Source of the DNA: Xiheicaenibacterium sp046351325
GTDB lineage: Bacteria > Myxococcota_A > Polyangia > Polyangiales > Polyangiaceae
DNA: 64,000 nt
Direction of reading: 5' to 3'
NCBI GenBank assembly: GCA_046351325.1
Contig: JAXLYR010000005.1
Span: 868,001 to 932,000 of the forward strand
In this document: in pieces, positions 1 through 8,418 of the stretch
Layout of the letters: the number at the start of each line of letters is the position of its first letter
How positions within the stretch are numbered: the stretch's first letter is position 1
Notes under the pieces: generated by a model
Seen by the model: only the letters and a program-made list of their open reading frames with translations
What the model was told of the DNA's origin: nothing
Database searches by the model: none
Translations under genes and position numbers: made by a program

Positions 1-293
1 ACCATCGGGTCGAGCCACACGCCCTCGAGGCGGAAGTCCTGCGCGCGCACGAACTCGACCTCGATCGCGCCGCGATCGTCGCGCTCGGGCTTGCGGATCG
101 CGGTCACGCGCACGAGCGCGGGCGCGCCTGGTCGAATGCGCGGATCGTCGCAGAGCACGACCTTCGGCGCGCGCCGTCCGTCGAGGTGCGTCGCGCGGAA
201 GCGGAAGCCAGCGTCCTTGACGGGGTTCGGCCAGAACGTCGCCTCCATCACGGCGCCGATGGAGATTTCTTCGATCGTGAGCTTCGTGGTCAT
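1..293 (-). CDS. Hypothetical protein, 3' end outside the window
   Basis: Reading from an ATG at 291-293 on the minus strand gives an open frame that runs off the window edge after 97 codons without a stop, so only the N-terminus is seen. It begins MTTKLTIEEISIG and continues as a mixed, soluble-looking sequence with no signal peptide, membrane segment or cysteine pair. Amino-acid composition and third-position GC match the neighbours, which supports it being real. It lies about 100 nt downstream of the giant VWA-domain gene on the same strand and may be co-transcribed with it. I do not recognise the family. Confidence 0.6.
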   Translation of the reverse strand, partial: MTTKLTIEEISIGAVMEATFWPNPVKDAGFRFRATHLDGRRAPKVVLCDDPRIRPGAPALVRVTAIRKPERDDRGAIEVEFVRAQDFRLEGVWLDPM

Positions 294-391
294 CGCGTGG
301 GTCCGGGCGCGCTCGAGCGCACCGGCGGACCCAGCCTACCTTAGTCGGCCGGACGCGTCGGCGCACGGCCCGGCCGCGGCCTCGTGCGGAG

Positions 392-3300
392 TCAGCCTGC
401 GAGCGCGCCGCGGACGAGTCGAGCCACGAGCGCGCCGAAGCGACGCACGACCGTGTCGGTCTCCGCGTCCTGCAAGAGCACGTAGTGGGGGAAACAGATC
501 TCGGTGATCGGCTGCACCGCGACCTGCGCGACGACGTAGCGCTGACGCGTCGTGATCGATCGCACGAGGTTCTTGAGCGCCGCGACCGAGCACTCCGTCG
601 GCAGGCCGTCGCTCACCATGATGATCACCTTCGCGCGGCGCTTGCTCGCCTGCGCCACGCGCGCGACGTGATCGAGCGCGCCCGCGTCGTTGTTGCCACC
701 GTTCGCGACGAGCGTGTGCACCGCCGGCCGTCGCGCGTCGCCGCAGTCGAAGATGAACTGATCGGTGAAGCCGAAGAACCGAGCGTCGACGCCCGAGAGC
801 GGCGCGACAGCCTCGGCGACGAGGGCCGCGAAGAGCTTCGCGCGTTCGATGTTGCCTCGCGTCTGCATCGACCCGGAGCAGTCGATCACGACGGCGATGA
901 AGAGATCGCGGCGCACGACGCGCTCGCGCGTGACGAGCACGCGCGGATCTCGGGTCAACACCATGCTCTTCAGGCGCGCGCGATCGATGCGAACGCCGGT
1001 CGTGCGCATGTTCCGCGGGACCGTCGCGAGGCCGAGCTCCTCGAGGTAGCGGCGGAGGATCGACGCGGGTCGACGGACCTTCGCGGCGAGCGCTGCGTGC
1101 GCGACCCGATCGAAGACCCTGTGTTCGACCTGCTTGATGAGGTCGTACTTCGTGTCTTCGGAGACGTTGATCGCGAGCTTGCCCCCGCCGACGCCGGAGC
1201 CTCGCGCGAGCATGCGCGGGTCCGTGATTCGCTCGACGAGCCTGTCGATGTCCTCTTGGGTGATGCCCTCCGCGCTGGCGCCTTCCTCGCCCGCGAGGCC
1301 ATCCTCGAAGGCCTCGTGTGGGCCGAACGTGGACTCGGCCATGTCGGCCTCCCACCCGAAGAGCTGCTTCAGCTGCTTCGCGATCTCGAGGAGCTCGGGC
1401 ATCGTCGCGTGCCGAAATCGAGACCCGAAGAGCTCGAGCGCGCGCGCGACGCGCGGATCGTCGTGCCGGTTGCCGAGGCCCATCCGCAGGCCGCGCGCGA
1501 ACCGCGCGAACGAGAGCCCCGAGCGCTCCATCCCGAAGAGCAGCTGCCCCGACTCGAGTCGGACACGATCGGGTTCGCGAGCGAGGCCGAGCTCGGCGCG
1601 CACGAGGACCTCGAACGCACGCGACCCGAGCCCACGCACGAGGCCGAGCACCGGCACGTCGCGCTGCGTCCGCTGGAATGCGTACGCCGCGAGGCGCTTG
1701 AGCCTGTCGCCGTAGCTCGCGTCGATCGCGCGCAGGTTTCGCTCGAGGTGCTCGTCCGCGACGAGGTTGAAGAGACCGTGGATGCCGAGCTTCTTCGCCT
1801 CGAGCCACGTCGCGCGACCGATGTCTCCGCCGTGGTAGAGGTGGTGCCCGAGCTCGTGGAGGATGAGTCCCTCGACGACGTCGCGGCCGTTCGGATCGCC
1901 GCTGAAGATGGGCACCGGTGAAACGAAGATCTCGTTCGCGTCCCCCCGCGTGAAGCCGAGCTTGCGCGAGCCGGTGATGCGCACGCGGATGGTACGCCCG
2001 AGGAGCTTGCGCGCGAGCCGCGCCCCCCAGAGGAACGTGCGCGCGACGGTGACGAGCTTCGCCGCGCGCGACTCGTAGCGGCTCAGCGCGGTCGCGGCCG
2101 CGACGCGTGCCTTGTCGGTCGCGCCGTGCTCGAGCACCTCGGCGAAGCCAGGCGCGGCCTCGCTCCGCGGCAGCCCACCGAGGAGCTTCATGAGCGGCGG
2201 CTCCTTCGCGATCGAGGTGCCCGCCGCGAGGAGCGAGCGCACGGTGTCGCGGAGCACGTCGGGGGACGCGCCCGCGAGCGGCAGGCCGTCGGCCTCCTCG
2301 AGACCGCGCGGCATCAGCACCGGGAGGCCCGAGAGATCACCGAGCTCCGCGAGCCGCTTCGCAGCCAATCGACGCAGCGAACCCATCCGCAGGGTGCCCT
2401 GTTCGAGAAATGTGAGGAGACCCTCACGTACGCCGCGAGCGGTCTTCGCCGCGAGCAAAGACTCGACTGCAGGCAGGTACGCGAACGGGTGCGGCGCGGC
2501 GGCGAGCTCGACTGCGACCAAGGTTTTGTCGCCGACGACCCGGACGAGCTCGTCGAAGTCGGCCCGCTCGAACCAGCCTGTCTCGTCGACGCGTCGGGCG
2601 CATCGAGCTGCGTGGAGCGCGAGCTCGCGCGCGCCGTCCCCGCCGCGTGACGCGAGCGCCATCGACAGTCGGAACGCGACCGGGCTCGGCGTCGTGTCGC
2701 GAAGCGCGAGCGCGATCACGCGATCGAGCGCGGGCCCCGCGTCCCAAAGCGGCACGCTCGCGACGACAGCCTTGAGGACCGCATCGCCCTCGGCGCGCGC
2801 GCTCGCGTGGCGCTCGATCCGCGCGGCCAGCCTGTCCCTGCCGATCTCGCCGAGCGCGGCGAGCAGCAGCACGGCCTCCTCGACGACGCGCGGTCGCGGA
2901 TCGTCGAGCGCGCTGTCCACGACGTCGATCGACGCGGTGCGGAGCGCGACGACGGCGAGCTCGATCGCCGCGGCCTCGTCGGGGCTCGGCGGGAGCGGAG
3001 CCTTGGGGCGCGCGGCGACGAGGCCGCTCGCGTCGACGATCCGCATGAGCCGAGCGCGGACGTCCTCGGCGAGATCAGGCAGCCTCGCGCGGACGCGAGC
3101 GACGACGCGGCTCGCGTCGACGTCCGCGCGCGCGTGCACGAGGGCGAGCATCTCCGCGGCCTCGAGCGCGCCGGGGCCGTCGAGCGCGACGATGAGCGCG
3201 TCGGCGAAGGCCTCGTCGGCGAGCGCGCGAAACCGCTCGGACTCGCGCGCAGCGAGCACTGCGAGGGCCGACGCGAGCGCCGCGAGGGCGACGTCGCGCA

Positions 3301-5304
3301 GGTGCTGCGAGCGCAGGCCAGCCCTGGCCTCGAGGCCGCGCGCGAGCGAGCCGTGCTCGGCGAGCGTCAGCTCGAGGTGCGCGAGCGCGTGCGCGTCCCA
3401 ACGCCAGAGCCAGGCGTGGCCGAGCGGTGAGAGCGGTTCGTTGGTGCTCAAACCAAATGCAGTGACCATCCTGGTGTCGAGCTCCGCGAGGAACGCCGGC
3501 GAGAGCGTCCCCGCCGACGCGAACGCGGCGTCCGTGGCCTCGATCGGATCCGCGGAGCCGAGCAGATCCACGCAGTCTTTCACCCCGAGAGGTCGTGGAA
3601 TCGAGCGGTACGCGACGCCCTGACGCTGGCGCTTCACCGGCCACGAGACGGGCCGCGGCAGTCGATCGAGCACCCACGCAGCGACCTCGGGGTGACCGTG
3701 TTTGTCGAGCGCGTACGCGAGCGCGAGCGTCTTGCCCGCGGGGAAGCCGACGGTGTTCGCGGCCTCGAGCACGTGGAGCAGATCGTCCTCGGGGAGCGCC
3801 GCGATCGTCGCGACGAACTGCGCCGTGTCGCTCTCGCGCGCGGCGACCTCGACGAGGAGCACGCGACCCAAGCTCGCGGCGCGACCGGCCGCCAAGCGGA
3901 GCGCGACCTCGAGCGCGCGCTCACCGAAATGCTCGGCGAGGACCTTCGCGAGCTCCTGTTGGCGCGCGGCGCTGACGGGCGCGCTCCAGTCCGCGAGCGC
4001 TGCCTCGAATCCGGGGAGGCCCACGACGAACGGCAGACGCGACGCGAGCGCGCGCTCGAGGAAGAGCTCGAGGAGGCGACGCGCGACGCTCGCATCAAGC
4101 CCGCCGAGCGCTTCGAAGAGCGGACCGAGCTCCTCGCTCGTGCCGATCGGGAGCAGCACGATCCCCGCTGATTCTTCAGGGCGGAGCGTGATCGCGCGCG
4201 CGACGGAGCTGACGCCGAACGTCTTCAGCAAGAGGGCGAAGCCCGACGGCGCGCACGCGAACAAGACGTTCGCGACCCCGAGATCGAGCCCACCGTCAGG
4301 GTGGTCGAACGCGCCGGCTTTCGCCTGTTCGACGAGCAAATCACCGTCGACGAGGAACGCGACGCCGAGCACTGCGTCGAGCGCCCGCCGGAGCGGGGCG
4401 CGCGGCAGGTGCGGCGACCCCACCGTGCGCGGCGCGAACAAGACCGCGGCTGCGACGAGCGCGGGCGCGGGCTCCGATGATCGCAAGAGCGCCTGCCACG
4501 CAGCCGAGCCGGCTCGTTGCCGCGCGACGTTGAGGTTGTGGAGCAGGACCGAGAGGAGCGCAGGGCGCTCGTGCATCGGTCGCGAGAGCTGTCCGAACAC
4601 GACGTCGAGATCGTCCGAGTGCGGATCGCTCTCGGGTGCCGGCAGCGTCGGCCGCTCGGGCATGAGCAAAGAGACGAGGAACTCGTGCTGCGCGTGGTCG
4701 GGCCGTGTGCGGAGCGAGCCCTGCGCGGCGCCCACCATCGGCAACGTGTCGGAGAGGAGCGACGAGGCGAGCGCCTCGGGGAGGAGGCGCGCTCGCAGCG
4801 CGTCGACGAACGCGGGCCACGCGGACACATCGAGGGTCTTCTGCGCGCCCTGCTTGCGCATCTGCTCGATGACGCCCGGTCGCGCGACGGGGTCGTTGAG
4901 GAGCGACAAGTCGAAGACGCCAGTCCCGGCCGGGCGCTCTGCCGAATAGCCAGCGCGCCGCACGCGCTCGTCCGCATGGAAAGCGACGTGGATCCAGCGC
5001 AGGGCTGCTCCTCCGCGACGGTTCGCAGGCCCTCGACGGCGACCTCGAACAACCCGTCTTGATCGAGCGCGCGAACGAGCGCGCTCTCCGCGAGCAGGCC
5101 GCGCGCGCCCGAGAGCACGCCGAGCGCGGCGCGCTTCAACTCGATGGGAGCGTCGTGCTCGTCGAGGATCGCCAGCGCCCCAGCGAAGAAGGGGACACGC
5201 CCGACCGCAGGCAGCTCCGCCGCGGCGTCGCCGAGGAGCTTCAGCAGGATCGGGTCGGTGTAACGCCGCTCCTCGAGCAGGCGGAAAAGCTGGATGTCCC
5301 GCAC
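392..5304 (-). CDS. Giant HEAT-like / HExxH metallopeptidase-like / VWA protein with an apparent one-base frameshift
   Basis: Two overlapping minus-strand frames together make one plausible protein of about 1637 residues. The first starts at a GTG (5304) and stays protein-like through ...GLRTVAEE; the second takes over near 5008 as AALRWIHVAFHADERV and runs to the stop at 392. One extra G in the local GGAGGAG run would join them. The N-terminal two thirds are Leu/Ala-rich helical repeats resembling HEAT repeats. A zinc-peptidase motif HELGHH is encoded at 1841-1858. A von Willebrand A domain follows, with the MIDAS sequence DCSGSM at 866-883 and a later SDG. Metallopeptidase-like plus VWA architecture is known in predicted metal-dependent peptidases of the COG3864 type, but the long repeat region is unusual. 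No signal peptide is seen, so it is probably cytoplasmic. Function is unknown; a metal- or partner-dependent protease or assembly factor is inference. Confidence 0.7.
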
Positions 5305-5357
5305 GACGACACTCTTACGCGAGCTCTTCGCTCCGCAGAAGCGTCGCGAACGACCGC

Positions 5358-6407
5358 TCAGCCGAGCTTCTCAGTCAGTTTCTTACAGTCTTGTTTGACG
5401 GTGTCGCTCTTCGTCTTCTTGGAGAGTTCGTCCGTCGCCTTCTTGAGCTTGTCCTTGTCCTCTTTGGAGAGCTGGACCTTCTCGAGGTAGCGCTGGAGGT
5501 AGATGAAGTCCGCGCCCTTGAAGCCTTTGTCGTAGCCGTCCTCTTCAGCCATCTTCTTGATGACCGCGGTGACGAGCGCGCCGGACTCAGCCTTACAACC
5601 GAGTCGGCCCATCGCATCCATTCCGCTGCCCCAGGGGTAGCTGCCCGTCTCGACCAGGCCGAGCAGCGCTTTGCAGCCATCCGCGGACTTCGAAGGAACC
5701 CTCGCCACGAGGTCCGCCGCGCTCTCCTTGATGCTGCCGCCCTTCGGCGCTTTGAGGAGCTCGATCGCGATGTCCCACGCTGCGGCAGGCGGCTCGGGCG
5801 TCACGTTGGTGAGCGCGTCGAGCAGGTTCCGAGTGACGCCGGCCCAGCCCTCTTCGGACTTGTGCTTTTGGAGCAGGGCGATCACCCGATCGGCCGCGCC
5901 CGTCTTGCTGAGTCCGATGGCGTTCACCGTGTTCGCCAAGAGGACGCGCGCGTCTTCACCGGACTCTGCCTCGAGCTGGGTGAGCACCAAGTTCATCGCG
6001 TTCGAGTCGTCCTCGGCGCCGCCCGCGCCGGCGCACTCCGCCGCGAGCTCACGAATCGTGGAGTTCGCGTCCGCGATCATCGAGAGGCAAGAGGAGGCGC
6101 GCTTCTTTGCGTCTTGCTCGTACTCCCTGACGAGGGTCCTGAACTCGTCGGCTGCAGGGCATTCGCCGAGTCGACCGTCCTTGCGCTCGCACGACGTGAC
6201 CTTCTTGAGCGCGTCGACGACCTTGCTGTCCACGTCCTTCGGTGGCTCCGGCTTGGCCTGGGCCCCGCCGCCCGAAGAGGTCGTGGCGCTCGACTTCGGC
6301 TTTTCGCTCGCGGCAGCCTTGTTGGTGCTCTCACCCTTTTCGCCGCCACCACTACAACCCGACAAAAGCAGCGCACCCAACACAGCGGCAAGACGGAGTG
6401 ATTTCAT
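5358..6407 (-). CDS. Secreted lipoprotein with helical-repeat-like body, unknown function
   Basis: The start is the ATG at 6405-6407, directly followed by a lipoprotein signal peptide (MKSLRLAAVLGALLLSGC, lipobox Cys at residue 18). A longer upstream in-frame extension lacks coding character and would bury the signal peptide. After a Gly/Ser/Lys linker (residues 20-55) the 349-residue product is Ala/Leu/Glu-rich, with evenly spaced helices and scattered cysteines, and could be a HEAT- or TPR-like solenoid. It ends in a Lys-rich tail. It lies 53 nt upstream of the giant VWA gene on the same strand, so co-transcription is likely. I do not recognise a named family. Confidence 0.75.
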   Translation of the reverse strand: MKSLRLAAVLGALLLSGCSGGGEKGESTNKAAASEKPKSSATTSSGGGAQAKPEPPKDVDSKVVDALKKVTSCERKDGRLGECPAADEFRTLVREYEQDAKKRASSCLSMIADANSTIRELAAECAGAGGAEDDSNAMNLVLTQLEAESGEDARVLLANTVNAIGLSKTGAADRVIALLQKHKSEEGWAGVTRNLLDALTNVTPEPPAAAWDIAIELLKAPKGGSIKESAADLVARVPSKSADGCKALLGLVETGSYPWGSGMDAMGRLGCKAESGALVTAVIKKMAEEDGYDKGFKGADFIYLQRYLEKVQLSKEDKDKLKKATDELSKKTKSDTVKQDCKKLTEKLG

Positions 6408-6667
6408 AGGACCTCGTCGTCGAGCGTCGCTCTCGACTGGCGCGGCATACGGGCCCCGAGAGAACATCTTCCCTCGAGCGTCGGGGTAATTCGATTGCGA
6501 GACTGCGCGCCAAGTGCGCCACCAGTTGCCATGCCGATCCGACGAACATGGATATCGTCCGTCGAATCGAAGACCCAATGGGGACTCGAGCAGCCTGGGC
6601 ACTCGGCGCCCGCAATCATCGATGGCGAGGAGCTCCTCGCGTCCGTCGCGAGCGCGACTGGAGAGGA

Positions 6668-6691
6668 GTCAGCTGACCGAAAGTCGGTCAG
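6668..6691. repeat. Overlapping palindrome and hairpin
   Basis: GTCAGCTGAC (6668-6677) is a perfect 10-bp palindrome. It overlaps an 8-bp perfect inverted repeat, CTGACCGA-AAG-TCGGTCAG (6673-6691). The pentamer GTCAG or its complement therefore appears three times in 24 bp. There is no following T-run, so an operator-like role is as likely as a terminator. Confidence 0.4.
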
Positions 6692-6850
6692 ACCCAAAGT
6701 CACCCAGGTGGTATTTGCGGGTGACGGGTGCCGCGCTCGACTGCTCCCACCCGAGGAGTCGCCTTGCGTACGCGGCCGAGCGCCCGTGCAAGGGCGCGGC
6801 CCGGTCGTTGCCGGGCTCTGCATCAAGGGATTACGGACAACCAAACACAC

Positions 6851-6872
6851 TGGGCGCCTCGCCAGGCGCCCA
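6851..6872 (-). terminator. Candidate terminator downstream of the 8389 gene
   Basis: A perfect 9-bp GC-rich stem (TGGGCGCCT / AGGCGCCCA) closes a 4-nt loop. On the minus strand the stem is followed by a modest T/G-rich tract (GTGTGTTTGGTTG). It lies about 95 nt beyond the stop of the minus-strand lipoprotein gene. Confidence 0.5.
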
Positions 6873-6967
6873 ATCGCAGGTCTCTCTGGGGCAGCGACGC
6901 CGCGCTTGCGCCGAGGCTGACATCGCTCCAGCGAGTTCGCGTCTGGGGTGTCGCGCTACGGCGAAGT

Positions 6968-8389
6968 TCAGGGTTGGCGCGTCCACCAACGCACGGTCTC
7001 GCCCTCGAGCGCGCTCGAACACGGCAGCTCGTCGGCCGCGGCGGGCGTGACGTTCGCCCAGAGGTGAGCGGGCCGTGAGTCGCGGCGGAGCAGGCCCTCG
7101 CGCGCGAGCACCGCAAACGGCAATATCGGTCCTTGTCCGTCCAATACGGCGCTCACGTGGGGGTTGCCGTACGAGCCGATTTGCACGCCGTCCGGTAAGA
7201 GCGCCCACACGGGCTCCGCGGCCGCGTCGCCGTCGCAGCCCCAGAGATATGCCGGTAGGCCATCGTCCTCGCAGCGTCGCACGACCCCCAGCTCGGGCTC
7301 GAACGCCTGCTCGTCTCCGGGGACTTGGAAATAGACGCCCAGGCACTCGCCCGTGAGATCCCGCAGCGCGGCGCTGTCGGTTATGACCTCGTCGAGGCGG
7401 ACGGGCTCGCCCGTCGAGAGATCGATCGACTGAGCGCCCATTCCGCCGTTCATCGGGTGCGCTCCGCCGAAGTCCTCCGAAGCAAACCCCGAAGTGACGA
7501 GGAGCTCCCGACTCGCATAGACGAGCGACATCCCCACCCAGCTGTGTCGCTTGCCGTTGCAGACGGAGATCTCCTTCACCGTCTCGTCGTAATAGCCCCC
7601 CTTGAGGTGCGTGTTCACGCGAGCTTCTATTTGGGAATCAGCCAGCCCGAAGACCCGATACCCGGTGTCCGAGGCTGTGCACCCGAAATCGGTGGCGTCG
7701 GCCAGCAGCTCTTTGCGGATCTTCGGGTCGCTCGGCAGGCATATCGCCGTATCGTAGTCGTTCGGCCCGACCTGGATTTCGATGATCCGATCGCGCTGCG
7801 CGGCCTTCTTGCAGTCGGGGTGATTGGGCAGCACGCGCAGATCGCGAGCGACCCAATAGAGGCCTGGCCACTCCGGAGGGAGCGGCGAAAGCGTGATATC
7901 GACGTTTGCCTTCGACTTGCCAGCTCGAGCGGCCCCGACAAGCGCGCCGCGCTCGTCACACTTGCCGGTGAGCGCGAGCAACTTGCCCGCAGTGAGCTCG
8001 AAGGCGCCGTCTTTCACCGTGCCGGTGATCGCGGTGGCCGGCCCCTCCTCGTCGAAATGGAGCCACCCCGACAGGCCGCTCGCGCCGTTCGAGAGCAGGA
8101 TCGTGAGGCCGCGTTCACCGAGCTTTCCCCGATAGGAGCGCGCGAAGTCGCACGGCTGGGGCGGGAGCTGCGGCTCCAAATCGTGAATCGCGGGCCGGCT
8201 GTGCGCGACGAACGTCGACTGCGATTTGGGGAGAGAGACGGGCGCCGCGGAGGCGCTCGCGCTCGCGGACACCCGGGGCGGCGCGCTCGCCGACGCCGTC
8301 GCGTGCCCTGTCTCGCGCGGAGCGCCCGAGCACCCAACGAGGGCGAACGCGAGCGAACCCACTACCAGAAAACCCGGTCGCCCCAGCAT
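6968..8389 (-). CDS. Secreted lipoprotein, possibly with a DUF3298/RsiV-like C-terminal domain
   Basis: The ATG at 8387-8389 is chosen because the signal peptide MLGRPGFLVVGSLAFALVGC follows at once; an alternative GTG at 8413 would add eight residues and leave only 5 nt before the divergent gene. The mature 473-residue protein has a Ser/Ala-rich linker (residues 25-55), then a globular part with several cysteines. Near residue 300 it has GGAHPMNGGMGAQSIDLSTG followed by a segment like LDEVITD. This GGAHP...D-L-x-T-G pattern resembles DUF3298-type periplasmic domains; that resemblance is my inference. It is transcribed divergently from the GH31 gene, with only 29 nt between the start codons. 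Confidence 0.7.
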   Translation of the reverse strand: MLGRPGFLVVGSLAFALVGCSGAPRETGHATASASAPPRVSASASASAAPVSLPKSQSTFVAHSRPAIHDLEPQLPPQPCDFARSYRGKLGERGLTILLSNGASGLSGWLHFDEEGPATAITGTVKDGAFELTAGKLLALTGKCDERGALVGAARAGKSKANVDITLSPLPPEWPGLYWVARDLRVLPNHPDCKKAAQRDRIIEIQVGPNDYDTAICLPSDPKIRKELLADATDFGCTASDTGYRVFGLADSQIEARVNTHLKGGYYDETVKEISVCNGKRHSWVGMSLVYASRELLVTSGFASEDFGGAHPMNGGMGAQSIDLSTGEPVRLDEVITDSAALRDLTGECLGVYFQVPGDEQAFEPELGVVRRCEDDGLPAYLWGCDGDAAAEPVWALLPDGVQIGSYGNPHVSAVLDGQGPILPFAVLAREGLLRRDSRPAHLWANVTPAAADELPCSSALEGETVRWWTRQP

Positions 8390-8418
8390 TGGGCGGGAGG
8401 CTAACCTAACCACCCGAC

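Larger units (their letters stand above)
6408..6967. other. 560-bp stretch without a convincing gene
   Basis: Open frames exist on both strands, but none has the third-position GC bias or protein-like composition of the flanking genes. The stretch separates two minus-strand lipoprotein genes and must hold the promoter of the 6407 gene and the 3' end of the 8389 transcript. It contains two hairpin structures that are listed separately. Confidence 0.5.

Noticed and set aside
8390..8413. GTG at 8413 as start of the minus-strand lipoprotein
   Set aside because: The ATG at 8389 begins exactly with the signal peptide; the longer form would add eight residues without any signal-peptide benefit.
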